Part shown: positions 1 to 9,194 of the stretch, piece after piece | Layout of the letters: every line of letters starts with the position of its first letter | Position numbering within the stretch: the stretch's first letter is position 1 | NCBI RefSeq assembly: GCF_004564375.1 | Contig: NZ_CP038267.1 | Location: 3,953,745 to 4,017,744 of the forward strand | Length of the DNA stretch: 64,000 bases | Origin: Nocardioides euryhalodurans | GTDB lineage: Bacteria > Actinomycetota > Actinomycetes > Propionibacteriales > Nocardioidaceae | Direction: 5' to 3' | The notes under the pieces: generated by a model | Databases searched by the model: none | Told to the model about the DNA's origin: nothing | What the model saw: the letters and a program-made list of their open reading frames with translations, nothing else | Position numbers and translations under genes: made by a program

Positions 1-3000
1 AGGACCTGGGGGAGGACGCAGGGTTCATCGAGGTCGACTTCCCGACCTCCGACTCCAACAACAACTACGACGACGGCCAGCTGCACATCCAGCTCAGCAA
101 CTTCGACAACTGGGACCTGCTGCTCCACGAGTACGGCCACTACGTGGCCGACCGCTTCGACATCGAGGACAACCCCGGGGGCCCGCACTTCTTCAGCGAC
201 AACCTGTCCGAGACGGGTGGCCGCGACAAGGACGAGGGCACCCACATGGCCTGGGCGGAGGGCTGGCCGACGTACTTCGGCATCAGCCTGCAGCAGGAGC
301 TCGACGTCGCGGCGATGAACCTCCCGAGCGCGGGCGACACCAGCTACGACGACATCGGTGACACGCCGGCCGACTACGACCTCGAGAGCAACGGGTCCTA
401 CGAGGGTGAGGACAACGAGGTCGCCGTCCAGCGCTTCCTGTGGGACATGTACGACGACACCTCCGAGTACGGCGACGACGTCTCGTGGAGCGACTCCAGC
501 ATCTGGTACGACGTCTCCAGCTCGAACTCCGAGCGGCTCAGCCACGCCGTCCAGGCGATGCTCCCCGCCGACACCAGCCCGGGCTTCGCCGACGGCCCGA
601 ACTGCCTGCTGACCGAGCAGGGGATGGCCCCGGACCTCGACTTCTCGTCCGTCACCGTGACCGGTGTCGCCTCCGACGAGCCGCCGCAGGTCGAGTGGGA
701 GCCGGGCGGCGGCGGGCCGGCCTACCGCAACGACCGCTTCGTCGTCCGCTTCTACGACGCCGCCTGGGAGCCGCTGCTGGAGTCCGGCGACGTGAGCGGC
801 ACCAGCTGGACGCCCTCGCGGCAGGAGTGGGACCAGGTCGCGCGCGGGCACGGCGCCCAGGTGCGGGTCGCGGTCACCGGCTGGCAGGGCGACGACCCGC
901 AGACCGGCCCCTACACGAGCTGCTCCTCCGAGCTCGAGATCGACGGTGCCGTCGACCAGCGGGAGTCGTGCACGGAGGTGTCGCTGCCGCCGAACGACGA
1001 CGGCTCCTCGCAGTCCGTGGCGCTGCCGTTCGCGCCGAACTTCTTCGGCACGACCTACACGCACACGTACGTGAACAACAACGGCAACGTCACCTTCGAC
1101 AGCCCGATGAGCACGTTCACACCGTTCCGGCTCGATGCGAGCACGCCACCGATCATCGCGCCGTTCTTCGCCGACGTGGACACGCGGGGCGAGGGCAGCG
1201 CACCGGTGACGTACTCGGTGGGTGAGACCACGTTCGGTGGGCGGCAGGCGTTCTGCGTGAACTGGCTGAACGTGGGCTACTACAGCGGTCACTACGACAA
1301 GCTCAACAGCTTCCAGCTGCTGCTCGTCGACCGTTCCGACCTGGGCGTCGGCGACTTCGACATCGTCTTCAACTACGACGGCATCCAGTGGGAGACCGGT
1401 GACGCCAGCGGCGGCAGCGGCGGCCTCGGCGGGACCTCGGCGGGCGCCGGCTTCTCGGCCGGGACCAACGACGAGGCCGCCTTCTTCGAGCTCCCGGGCT
1501 CGCTGCAGAACGGCGCCTTCCTCGACGGCGGTCCGCGGAGCCTCGCCGCGGGCAGTCGCAACTCGACCGAGCCGGGACGCTACGTGTTCCCGGTGCGCAA
1601 CGGGATCCCACCCTCGGGGGCAGCCCGGATCACCGGTGAGGTCACCGCGACGCCCGGCCTGCTCGAGGTACCGGTGTCGGACGCGTCGGTCCAGGTGTGC
1701 CCGGCCGAGGGTGGGCGCTGCGTCTACCTCGGTCGGACCGGCTCCGACGGGACGTACGACGCCAACGGGCTGCCGCCCGGTGCCTACGACGTGTCGGTCT
1801 ATCCGCCGGCCGACGTGGTGGCGCGGCCGCAGCACGTGCGCGACGTGACCCTGGCGGCCGGCGAGCGGCTGAGGCTCGACGTCGAGCTCGAGGAGCTCGG
1901 GGGACTGCCCGACGGCGCCAGCCTCGAGCCGTCCCAGCCCGGCTCGGACGGCGTGCTCGTGGCCTACTGGCAGGACGAGCTCGCCCTGACGACCGCCGCG
2001 TGCCCGGGGGGCTCCGGCTCCTACGAGGTCTTCCAGGACGGCGCCAGCCTGCTGGTGGGCGACCTGACCGAGGTCTCGGCCGGGCGCTACCGCGGCACGA
2101 TCCCGCCGTTCCACCCGGTGCACGGATACGTCACCGTCGTGGTGCACGTGGACTGTCCTGAGGGGACCGACGACATGACGTTCTCCTTCGACGTCTACAT
2201 CGACCCGAGCGGGCTGGTGCGGACGCCGAGCGGCCGCCCGGTGGCCGGGGCGACCGTGACGCTGTTCCGGTCCGACGACCCGAACGGGCCCTTCACGGTG
2301 GTCCCGGACGGCAGCGCGATCATGTCGCCCGCCAACCGCACCAACCCCTCGCTGACCGACGACCGCGGCCACTTCGGCTGGGACGTCATCACCGGCTACT
2401 ACCGGGTGCGCGCGGAGAAGGAGGGCTGCACGGCGGTGGACGGTGCTGCGTACGTCGAGAGCCGGGTCATGGAGATCCCACCCCCGGTCACCGACCTCGA
2501 CCTGCGGCTGCTCTGCAGCGAGCCGCCGGTGCTCACCGTGGCGGACGCGACCCTGGAGGGCAACACGACCGGAGGCTGGGCGGGACCGATCACCGGTGTC
2601 ACGGCCACCGACCCGGACGGCGGGGAGGTGGAGCTCGTCAACGACGCGCCGGCGCTCCTCCCGCTGGGGGAGACGAGCGTGACCTGGACCGCGACCGACG
2701 AGGACGGCGAGCAGGCCACGGCCACGCAGGTCGTCACCGTGGCGGACACGACCGCCCCGATCATCACCTGCCCGCCGGACGTGCGGGGTGTGGTGGGGGA
2801 GGACGTGGCGCAGGTCCCGGCGCAGGCCGTGGACGTCGTCGACCCTGCCCCGGTGGTGTCGGCCACCTGGCCCGAGCGCTTCGGGCCGGGGACGAGCGTC
2901 GTGGTCCACCGGGCCGTGGACGGCAGCGGCAACGCGTCGCAGTGCCGGCAGTCGGTGACCCTGAGCTACGACTTCGACGGGTTCCTGCCGCCGTTCCCCC

Positions 3001-3269
3001 AGCGGCAGGACTCCGTACGCGCAGGCTCGGCGCTGCCGATGAAGTGGAAGCTCCGCGACGCGGCCGGCAACCTGGTGGTCGACCGTGCCACCTTCGTCGG
3101 GCTGGAGGTCGACGGTGCCGGTGCGGACGTACGCGCGCTGGAGCTCTCGCCCGAGGGGACCTACCAGGTGGTCGTGAAGACGCCGCGGTCGTGGGCGGGC
3201 ACCACCCGCCGATTCGTGCTGGTGCTGGCCGACGGGTCGCGGCACGAGGTGGGGGCCCGCTTCCGGTAG
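1..3269 (+). CDS. Secreted multidomain zinc metalloprotease, 5' end outside window
   Basis: Partial: the frame is open from base 3, so the start and signal peptide lie upstream. A zinc-protease motif HEYGH is at visible residues 42-46, with a candidate third ligand Glu86 (AEGWPTYFG). Then follow a nidogen-like (NIDO) region around residues 335-510, two carboxypeptidase-regulatory-like beta domains (about 540-620 and 730-820), a HYR-like domain (about 920-990, starting TTAPIITCP) and a C-terminal PxKF/PxKW-type domain (LPMKWKLRDAAGN). The visible part is 1,088 residues. An extracellular protease acting on host or environmental polymers is inferred. The substrate is unknown. It converges on qcrB across a shared hairpin. 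Confidence 0.85.
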   Translation, partial: DLGEDAGFIEVDFPTSDSNNNYDDGQLHIQLSNFDNWDLLLHEYGHYVADRFDIEDNPGGPHFFSDNLSETGGRDKDEGTHMAWAEGWPTYFGISLQQELDVAAMNLPSAGDTSYDDIGDTPADYDLESNGSYEGEDNEVAVQRFLWDMYDDTSEYGDDVSWSDSSIWYDVSSSNSERLSHAVQAMLPADTSPGFADGPNCLLTEQGMAPDLDFSSVTVTGVASDEPPQVEWEPGGGGPAYRNDRFVVRFYDAAWEPLLESGDVSGTSWTPSRQEWDQVARGHGAQVRVAVTGWQGDDPQTGPYTSCSSELEIDGAVDQRESCTEVSLPPNDDGSSQSVALPFAPNFFGTTYTHTYVNNNGNVTFDSPMSTFTPFRLDASTPPIIAPFFADVDTRGEGSAPVTYSVGETTFGGRQAFCVNWLNVGYYSGHYDKLNSFQLLLVDRSDLGVGDFDIVFNYDGIQWETGDASGGSGGLGGTSAGAGFSAGTNDEAAFFELPGSLQNGAFLDGGPRSLAAGSRNSTEPGRYVFPVRNGIPPSGAARITGEVTATPGLLEVPVSDASVQVCPAEGGRCVYLGRTGSDGTYDANGLPPGAYDVSVYPPADVVARPQHVRDVTLAAGERLRLDVELEELGGLPDGASLEPSQPGSDGVLVAYWQDELALTTAACPGGSGSYEVFQDGASLLVGDLTEVSAGRYRGTIPPFHPVHGYVTVVVHVDCPEGTDDMTFSFDVYIDPSGLVRTPSGRPVAGATVTLFRSDDPNGPFTVVPDGSAIMSPANRTNPSLTDDRGHFGWDVITGYYRVRAEKEGCTAVDGAAYVESRVMEIPPPVTDLDLRLLCSEPPVLTVADATLEGNTTGGWAGPITGVTATDPDGGEVELVNDAPALLPLGETSVTWTATDEDGEQATATQVVTVADTTAPIITCPPDVRGVVGEDVAQVPAQAVDVVDPAPVVSATWPERFGPGTSVVVHRAVDGSGNASQCRQSVTLSYDFDGFLPPFPQRQDSVRAGSALPMKWKLRDAAGNLVVDRATFVGLEVDGAGADVRALELSPEGTYQVVVKTPRSWAGTTRRFVLVLADGSRHEVGARFR

Positions 3270-3317
3270 TCCGGGCGGGGGACGGACCGTCCGCCGGACG
3301 GCCTGCCCGGGACGCAG

Positions 3318-3353
3318 GACGGCCCGTGTCACCTCTCGGTGACACGGGCCGTC
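3318..3353. terminator. Bidirectional hairpin terminator
   Basis: A perfect 16-bp stem (GACGGCCCGTGTCACC and its complement) around a 4-nt TCTC loop sits between the convergent metalloprotease and qcrB genes. There is no long T-run, so it would be the stable-stem type common in high-GC genomes. Confidence 0.85.
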
Positions 3354-3378
3354 TCGTCGTGCTGCGGTGACCGGTCGG

Positions 3379-5121
3379 TCAGTGGCGCAGGCTCTCCTCG
3401 TCGACCGTGTGGTGGCCGTCGAACTGGTGGCCGTCGGCCGGGTGGTCGAGTCCTGCCTGCAGCTCGTGCTCGTGCTCGGCGTGCGCGTGAGCGTCCTGCA
3501 GCTCCTCGGCGGTCGGCTTCTGCACGTTGTGCCCGTACCAGCCGCGGGAGAGCCGGGCCCGGATCCGCTGGATGCGGGTGCCGGGCGCCGCCACGCCGTT
3601 GTCGTCGCTCTCGGAGCCCGCCTCGTAGACGTGGTCCCGGTCGCGGGCCGTGAGCGTGTAGGCGGACGTCTCGTTGATCGGCAGGTGCCGCTCGGAGTAG
3701 CCGCCCTCGGCCGACCGCATGATGATGCCGGTCTCGTAGCCGTGGAGCAGTCGCTCGTTGTCGGCGCGCTGCAGCGAGATGCACCAGCGACGCGTGATGA
3801 AGAACGCGATCACCGGTCCGACGAACACTGCCGCTCGCATGAAGTAGGTGATCTGGTTGATGCTCAGGTCGAAGGTGATCGCCAGGATGTCGTTGCCGCC
3901 CGCAGCCCACATCAGGCCGTAGAAGGTCATCAGCGCGACGAACACCGCGGTCCGGGTCGGCGCGTTGCGCGGGCGGTCGAGCAGGTGGTGCTCACGCTTG
4001 TCGCCGGTGATCCACGACTCCAGGAACGGCAGCAGCAGCAGCACCGTGAACGCCACGCCGGGCAGCACGATGATCGGCAGGAACACGTTCCAGGAGAGCG
4101 TGTAGGGGCCGATCGTCGACTCCCACCCCGGCATGATCCGCAGCGCGCCGTCGGGCCAGCCCATGTACCAGTCGGGCTGGGAACCGGCCGTCACCTTGGA
4201 CGGGTCGTAGGGGCCGTACTTCCACACCGGGTTGATCGACAGCAGGCCACCCATGAGAGCGGTGATGCCGAAGACGATGAAGAAGAAGCCACCGGCCTTG
4301 GCCATGTAGACCGGCATCAGCGGGTAGCCGACGACGTTCTTCTCGGTGCGCCCGGGACCGGGCCACTGCGTGTGCTTGTGGTAGACGAGCAGCAGCATGT
4401 GGGCAGCGATCAGCGCCAGGATGATGCCGGGCAGCAGCAGCACGTGGACGACGTAGAGGCGCGAGATGATCGCGTCACCCGGGAACTCGCCGCCGAACAG
4501 GAAGAACGACATGTACGTGCCGACCACGGGCATCGACTTCATGAAGCCGTCGGCGGCCCGGATGCCGGTGCCGGAGAGCAGGTCGTCGGGCAGGGAGTAG
4601 CCGGTGAAGCCCTCGAGCGTGCCGAGGAGCAGCAGCAGGCAGCCGATCACCCAGTTGAGCTCGCGCGGCTTGCGGAACGCGCCCGTGAAGAAGACGCGCA
4701 TCATGTGCACCATCATCGCGGCGATGAAGAGCATCGCCGACCAGTGGTGCATCTGCCGCATCAGCAGGCCGCCGCGGACGTCGAAGGAGATGTCGAGCGT
4801 CGAGGCGTACGCCTCGGACATGTGGATGCCGCGCAGCTGGTCGTAGCTGCCCATGTAGGTGACCTCGACCATGGAGGGGCGGAACCACAGGGTGAGGAAC
4901 GTGCCGGTGAGGAGCAGCACGACGAAGCTCCACAGCGCGATCTCGCCCAGCATGAAGGACCAGTGGTCGGGGAAGACCTTGCGCAGCTGCTTCTTGCCGA
5001 GGGCGGCCAGGCCGAGGCGGTCGTCGGCCCACGTGGCCGCCGCGCCGATCGGGTTCGGCTTCTTGGCCGTGGCCGCCGTGGTGGTGTTGCTGGTGGCGAC
5101 CTTGCTCGTGTCGATGCTCAT
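3379..5121 (-). CDS. qcrB: Cytochrome bc1 complex cytochrome b subunit
   Basis: Membrane cytochrome b of the menaquinol:cytochrome c oxidoreductase, which in Actinobacteria forms a supercomplex with the aa3 oxidase. The 580-residue protein has about nine membrane spans. Likely heme-b ligands are His126/His139 in one helix and His226/His241 in another. PDWY (316-319) is the actinobacterial version of the Qo-site PEWY motif. The C-terminal tail after about residue 500 is cytosolic and His-rich. The ATG overlaps the qcrA stop as ATGA, so the two are translationally coupled. It is the last gene of the qcrC-qcrA-qcrB run. Confidence 0.97.
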   Translation of the reverse strand: MSIDTSKVATSNTTTAATAKKPNPIGAAATWADDRLGLAALGKKQLRKVFPDHWSFMLGEIALWSFVVLLLTGTFLTLWFRPSMVEVTYMGSYDQLRGIHMSEAYASTLDISFDVRGGLLMRQMHHWSAMLFIAAMMVHMMRVFFTGAFRKPRELNWVIGCLLLLLGTLEGFTGYSLPDDLLSGTGIRAADGFMKSMPVVGTYMSFFLFGGEFPGDAIISRLYVVHVLLLPGIILALIAAHMLLLVYHKHTQWPGPGRTEKNVVGYPLMPVYMAKAGGFFFIVFGITALMGGLLSINPVWKYGPYDPSKVTAGSQPDWYMGWPDGALRIMPGWESTIGPYTLSWNVFLPIIVLPGVAFTVLLLLPFLESWITGDKREHHLLDRPRNAPTRTAVFVALMTFYGLMWAAGGNDILAITFDLSINQITYFMRAAVFVGPVIAFFITRRWCISLQRADNERLLHGYETGIIMRSAEGGYSERHLPINETSAYTLTARDRDHVYEAGSESDDNGVAAPGTRIQRIRARLSRGWYGHNVQKPTAEELQDAHAHAEHEHELQAGLDHPADGHQFDGHHTVDEESLRH

Positions 5122-6191
5122 CGTGAGTCACGCTCCCAGAAGCTCGGTCCGACCGGCTCGTCGAAGTCTCGCTGCGCCACGAGATATCCCTCGGAGTCTA
5201 CTGCGAGGGGCAATTGGGGCAGTGGCCGTGCGGCCGGGCCGAAGACGACCTTCGCCGCGTCGGCGAGGTCGAAGGTGGACTGGTGGCAGGGGCACAGCAC
5301 GTGGTGGGTGGTCCGCTCGTAGAGCGAGATCGGGCACCCGACGTGGGTGCAGATCTTGGAGTAGCAGAGGATCCCGTCGACGCCCCAGTCGTCACGGCCC
5401 GGTCCGGGCGTGATGTCGTCGGGCTCGATCCGGACCAGGATGACCGCGCCCTTGGCCTTCTCGACCTGGAGCTCGACGCCCTCGACCAGCGGCTCGCCCT
5501 CCTCGTCGGTCTCGAAGAGCGCGGCGGGCTCGGCGTTGACCAGGTCGCCGACCTCGAGGTCGGCGGGGCGGATGGGGGTCCCGGTCACGTCGCGGACGAC
5601 GCGCATGTCGGGCTCCCAGATGGTGCTCTTGAGGGTGTCCCCGGGCAGCGGTCCGAGGTCGCGCAGCAGCACGACGGGGACCGGCAGCGCGAGCACGCCG
5701 ATCGCGCCGAGCAGCGAGTTGCGCACCAGTGGCCGGCGGCCGATGCCGGACTCCTCGAGGCCGGTGTTGAAGGCCGCGACCGTCTCGGCACGGTCGGCGT
5801 CGCTGGAGGCGGCCGGGTGGCGCATCTCGACGATCTCGTGGTCGGACATCAGCTTGCGGGCCCACTGGATGATGCCGATGCCGATGAACAGCAGCGCGCC
5901 GGCGAGGGTGGTGCCGAGGGCGACGGTCGAGGCGCCGAGGCCGGCGATGGTGGTGGTGACCTCACCGATCTCGAAGACGAAGTAGGACACCACGAACAGC
6001 ACCGTGCAGACGGCCGAGAGGCCGAACATGGTCGCCACCTGGCGCTCGGCGCGCTTCTCGGCAGCCGGGTCGACGTCGGTGGGCCGCCACTGGTGGGCCG
6101 GCAGGCCGGGGTCGGCGATCGGCTCCGTGGCGGGCGTGGTCTCGGACCGGTGCGCCGGGAGGTGCTCGTCGTGCACGTCGTGGGAACTCAC
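5118..6191 (-). CDS. qcrA: Cytochrome bc1 complex Rieske iron-sulfur subunit
   Basis: Rieske protein that carries electrons from menaquinol at the Qo site to cytochrome cc. The 357 residues include a cytosolic N-terminus and three membrane helices (about 55-75, 85-110 and 165-185), as expected for actinobacterial QcrA. The cluster-binding motifs are CTHVGC (281-286) and CPCH (300-303). I place the start at GTG 6191 because it overlaps the qcrC stop (GTGA) and follows a GGAGAAGG-type ribosome site. The same frame runs further upstream inside qcrC, but that extension has no family support. Confidence 0.96.
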   Translation of the reverse strand: MSSHDVHDEHLPAHRSETTPATEPIADPGLPAHQWRPTDVDPAAEKRAERQVATMFGLSAVCTVLFVVSYFVFEIGEVTTTIAGLGASTVALGTTLAGALLFIGIGIIQWARKLMSDHEIVEMRHPAASSDADRAETVAAFNTGLEESGIGRRPLVRNSLLGAIGVLALPVPVVLLRDLGPLPGDTLKSTIWEPDMRVVRDVTGTPIRPADLEVGDLVNAEPAALFETDEEGEPLVEGVELQVEKAKGAVILVRIEPDDITPGPGRDDWGVDGILCYSKICTHVGCPISLYERTTHHVLCPCHQSTFDLADAAKVVFGPAARPLPQLPLAVDSEGYLVAQRDFDEPVGPSFWERDSR

Positions 6192-7057
6192 GCTTCCACC
6201 TTCTCCTTGTTCGAGCGGGCGCCGTGGGCGGCGATCCACACGGCGAAGCCGATCAGGATGCCGATGCCGGCGAGCCAGGCGTACATGCCCTCGGCCACGG
6301 GGCCGAGGCCACCCATGCCGAAGCCGCCGTAGTCGGGGTTCTCCTCGATCGAGTTGAGGTAGGCGATGACGTCGCGCTTGGCCTCGGGCGTCAGGTTGCC
6401 GTTGGAGAAGTTCGGCATGGACTGCGGGCCGGTCAGCATCGCCATGTAGACGTAGCGGTCCTCCACGTCGAGGATGTTGGGCGCGAAGCCGCCGCGGGGC
6501 ATGGCGCCGCCCGAGCCGGTGAAGTTGTGGCACGCGGTGCAGTTGGTCAGGAAGATCTGGCCGCCGCGGACGATCGCCTCCTGGCGCTCCTCGTCGGAGA
6601 GCCCCTCGAGGCTGTAGTCGGACTCGTCGGGGATGGCCGGACCGGGGCCGAGCGAGGCGACGTACGCCGCCATCGCGGCGGTCTCCTCGTCGGTGAAGAC
6701 GACCTGCTTGCGGACGGCCTGCTGGCCGGGCTGGGTCATGGGCATCCGGCCGGTGCCGACCTGGAAGTCGACGGCGGCTGCGCCGACGCCGACCAGCGAC
6801 GGGCCGAGCTGGTTGCCGTCGATGGTGCGGACACCCTCGCCGTTCTGACCGTGGCAGAAGGCGCAGCTGACGGTGAACAGCTCACGGCCCTTGGCGATGA
6901 GCTCCTCGTCGGACTGGGTCTCCTGCGCCTGGGCGGGGGAGAACATGGTGTAGAGCCCGCCGGTGAGCAGCAGCCCCAGCAGCAGCACCAGGAGGCCGGC
7001 GAGCGGACCGCGGCGGTGGCGGGAGATCCGGCCGGCGGAACGGTTCAGGAAGCGCAC
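6188..7057 (-). CDS. qcrC: Cytochrome bc1 complex diheme cytochrome c
   Basis: Diheme cytochrome cc of the actinobacterial bc1-aa3 supercomplex, replacing a soluble cytochrome c as the electron link to the oxidase. The 289-residue protein has an N-terminal signal-anchor helix (about 20-37), heme-attachment motifs CAFCH (65-69) and CTACH (173-177) and a C-terminal membrane helix (about 257-278). The start is GTG 7057, not the overlapping out-of-frame ATG, with GAAGGA just upstream. It lies 34 nt after ctaE, in the order ctaE-qcrC-qcrA-qcrB seen across Actinobacteria. Confidence 0.97.
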   Translation of the reverse strand: MRFLNRSAGRISRHRRGPLAGLLVLLLGLLLTGGLYTMFSPAQAQETQSDEELIAKGRELFTVSCAFCHGQNGEGVRTIDGNQLGPSLVGVGAAAVDFQVGTGRMPMTQPGQQAVRKQVVFTDEETAAMAAYVASLGPGPAIPDESDYSLEGLSDEERQEAIVRGGQIFLTNCTACHNFTGSGGAMPRGGFAPNILDVEDRYVYMAMLTGPQSMPNFSNGNLTPEAKRDVIAYLNSIEENPDYGGFGMGGLGPVAEGMYAWLAGIGILIGFAVWIAAHGARSNKEKVEA

Positions 7058-7091
7058 ATCTAGTCCTTCGTCAGATCCGGGGCAGCGGTTG

Positions 7092-7733
7092 TCACTTGAT
7101 CAGGTAAATCGTCGCGAACAGGCCGATCCAGACGACGTCGACGAAGTGCCAGTAGTAGGACACGACGATCGCGCTGACGGCCTGCTCGTGGGTGAACTTC
7201 CGGGCGATGTAGGTCCGGCCGAGCACGAAGAGGAAGGCCACCAGCCCGCCGGTCACGTGCAGGCCGTGGAAGCCGGTCGTGAGGTAGAACATCGTGCCGT
7301 ACGCCGAGTCCTGGATCGTCACGCCCTCCTGGACCAGCGTGGCGTACTCGATGGCCTGGCCGGCGATGAAGACGGCGCCCATGACGTAGGTGAGCAGGAA
7401 CCACTCGCGCAGCCCCCAGCCGCCCATCTTGAACACCGAGCCGGTGCGGCCGACCTGGCCGCGCTCGGCGGCGAAGACGCCCAGCTGGCAGGTGAGCGAG
7501 GACAGCACCAGGATCGTGGTGTTGACCGACGCGAACGGGACGTCGAGGAGCTCGGTGTTCTGGGCCCAGAGGTCCGGCGAGACCGCACGGATCGTGAAGT
7601 ACGACGCGAACAGGGCGGCGAAGAACATCAGCTCGCTGGAGAGCCAGATGATCGTGCCGACGCTGACCATGCTCGGTCGGTCGTGGTGCCCGTGGAGTCG
7701 GGAGGCCGGGATCGTCGCTGCTGCAGTCGCCAC
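7092..7733 (-). CDS. ctaE: Cytochrome c oxidase subunit III
   Basis: Subunit III of the aa3-type terminal oxidase, a membrane protein with five to six helices that stabilises the oxidase core and its proton uptake. The 213-residue length fits the actinobacterial family. Typical motifs such as IIWLSSELMFFAALFASYF near the N-terminus and TGFHGLHVTGG near residue 140 are present. GTG 7733 is chosen over longer options because a CATAAT element ends exactly 6 nt before it, indicating a leaderless transcript. It heads the respiratory operon and is divergent from the assembly gene at 7807. Confidence 0.95.
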   Translation of the reverse strand: MATAAATIPASRLHGHHDRPSMVSVGTIIWLSSELMFFAALFASYFTIRAVSPDLWAQNTELLDVPFASVNTTILVLSSLTCQLGVFAAERGQVGRTGSVFKMGGWGLREWFLLTYVMGAVFIAGQAIEYATLVQEGVTIQDSAYGTMFYLTTGFHGLHVTGGLVAFLFVLGRTYIARKFTHEQAVSAIVVSYYWHFVDVVWIGLFATIYLIK

Positions 7734-7739
7734 GCGACC

Positions 7740-7745
7740 ATTATG
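7740..7745 (-). promoter_or_regulatory. -10 element for ctaE (leaderless)
   Basis: On the minus strand CATAAT is followed by a 6-nt spacer and then GTG 7733, so the transcript should begin at or next to the start codon. Confidence 0.6.
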
Positions 7746-7793
7746 GCCGTACGGAGGCCCCGGGGGCATCCCGACCCCCTCGGTTCCGGGACC

Positions 7794-7799
7794 TAGACT
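7794..7799 (+). promoter_or_regulatory. -10 element for 7807 gene (leaderless)
   Basis: TAGACT followed by 7 nt and GTG 7807. With the ctaE element it makes a divergent pair of leaderless promoters in a 73-bp gap. Confidence 0.6.
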
Positions 7800-7806
7800 C
7801 GTGGGT

Positions 7807-8757
7807 GTGCTGATCACGGCCTCCGGAGCGGGACTCGACCTCCCCCCGTTCACGTTCGCACGAGGCCTCAGCGAGTGGAGTCTGGCCCCGTTGCCGTTCC
7901 TGCTGACGGTCTGGGTCGCCGGTCTCTACCTGGTCGGCGTGGCGACCCTGCGTCGGCGTGGCGACCACTGGCCGGTGGGTCGCACCGTCGCCTTCGTGGT
8001 GGTCGGGATGGGCACCTTCGCCTTCGCGACGATGTCGGGGATGGCGGCCTACGACACCACGCTGCTGAGCGTCCACATGGTCCAGCACATGCTGCTCACG
8101 ATGCTGGTCCCGCTGGCGCTCGCGCTGGGCGCGCCGGTCACGCTCGCCCTGCGTACGCTCCCGCCACGACCGCGACGCTGGCTGCTCGCAGTGCTGCACT
8201 CCCGCGTCGCGCGCGTGCTGTCGTTCCCGCCGCTGACCTTCGCGCTGTACGTCGTCTCGCCGTGGGCGCTCTACTTCTCCGGCTGGTACCTCGCCTCGCT
8301 GGAGTCGCCGTTCGTCCACGAGCTGATGCACGTCCACCTGGTGCTGGTGGGGGCGCTGTTCTTCTGGCCGCTGATGGGCATCGACCCGGTCCCGGGGCGG
8401 GTGGGCTATCCGGCCCGGATGCTGCTGGTGGTGCTGACGCTGCCGTTCCACGCCTTCCTCGGCGTCACGATCATGGGCCAGGAGACCCTGTTGGGCGGCT
8501 ACTGGTACCCCTCGCTGGCCGATGGCCCGATGGGCTGGTGGCTCCCCGACCCGCTCGACGACCAGCACCTCGCCGGCGGGATCCTGTGGGGGAGCGGCGA
8601 CCTGATCGGGCTGGTCTTCTTCGGGGTGCTCTTCACCCAGTGGGTGCGCTCCTCGATGAAGGAGGCCAAGCGCGAGGACCGGCGGCTCGACCTGCTCGAG
8701 GCGCGCGCTGCCGCGTCCCGGGACGGGGGCGACCTCGAGCGGGAGACCGGCCGGTAG
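7807..8757 (+). CDS. ctaG: Caa3-type cytochrome oxidase assembly membrane protein (CtaG family)
   Basis: Multi-pass membrane protein of the Caa3_CtaG family, implicated in copper delivery to or assembly of cytochrome oxidase. The 316 residues include about seven hydrophobic segments and conserved His/Met positions (HMVQHMLLTML, HELMHVHLV, FHAFLGVTIM) that could bind metal. Start: GTG 7807 sits 7 nt after a -10-like TAGACT; GTG 7801 in the same frame is an alternative. Its divergence from ctaE links it to oxidase biogenesis. Confidence 0.88.
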   Translation: MLITASGAGLDLPPFTFARGLSEWSLAPLPFLLTVWVAGLYLVGVATLRRRGDHWPVGRTVAFVVVGMGTFAFATMSGMAAYDTTLLSVHMVQHMLLTMLVPLALALGAPVTLALRTLPPRPRRWLLAVLHSRVARVLSFPPLTFALYVVSPWALYFSGWYLASLESPFVHELMHVHLVLVGALFFWPLMGIDPVPGRVGYPARMLLVVLTLPFHAFLGVTIMGQETLLGGYWYPSLADGPMGWWLPDPLDDQHLAGGILWGSGDLIGLVFFGVLFTQWVRSSMKEAKREDRRLDLLEARAAASRDGGDLERETGR

Positions 8758-8760
8758 CAT
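8755..8760 (+). promoter_or_regulatory. -10 element for 8768 gene (leaderless)
   Basis: TAGCAT, overlapping the TAG stop of the preceding gene, then 7 nt and GTG 8768. Confidence 0.5.
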
Positions 8761-8767
8761 CTGGCGC

Positions 8768-9181
8768 GTGACCGACCACAACGCCGCCCCGCTGAAGGTG
8801 CTCGTCTACTCCGACGACGTCAACACGCGCCAGCAGGTCATCCTGGCCCTGGGCCGGCGCCCGCACCCCGACCTGCCCGAGCTGCAGTACGTCGAGGTCG
8901 CGACCGAGCCCGTCGTCATCCAGAACATGGACGCGGGTGGCATCGCGCTGGCGATCCTCGACGGCGAGGCCGTTCCCGCCGGCGGGATGGGCATCGCCAA
9001 GCAGCTCAAGGACGAGATCTACCAGTGCCCGCCGTGCGTGGTGCTGACCGGCCGCGTGCAGGACGCCTGGCTGGCCACGTGGTCGCGCGCCGAGGCAGCC
9101 GTGGCCCACCCGATCGACCCGGTCCAGCTGGCCGAGACGGTCGTGGCGCTGCTGCGGTCGCGCGTGCCGGCGACCAGCTGA
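8768..9181 (+). CDS. Receiver-like (CheY fold) protein, probably atypical
   Basis: The 137-residue single-domain protein resembles a response-regulator receiver: strand-1 acidic pair (VLVYSDD), a possible phospho-acceptor Asp in LAILDGE, and a Thr in VLTGR. The conserved Lys usually near the C-terminus is not evident; the equivalent stretch reads AHPIDP. It may therefore be a pseudo-receiver. No kinase or output domain is adjacent, and it sits 13 nt before trpD, so co-expression with tryptophan synthesis is likely. No specific function is assigned. Confidence 0.75.
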   Translation: MTDHNAAPLKVLVYSDDVNTRQQVILALGRRPHPDLPELQYVEVATEPVVIQNMDAGGIALAILDGEAVPAGGMGIAKQLKDEIYQCPPCVVLTGRVQDAWLATWSRAEAAVAHPIDPVQLAETVVALLRSRVPATS

Positions 9182-9194
9182 ACGCCGGCACGCC

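Noticed and set aside
3367..5322. 651-codon open frame opposite qcrB
   Set aside because: Antisense of a conserved respiratory gene with no protein-like features.
5118..6533. Longer start for the Rieske gene inside qcrC
   Set aside because: The extra residues are out-of-frame qcrC sequence; GTG 6191 has a ribosome site and family length.
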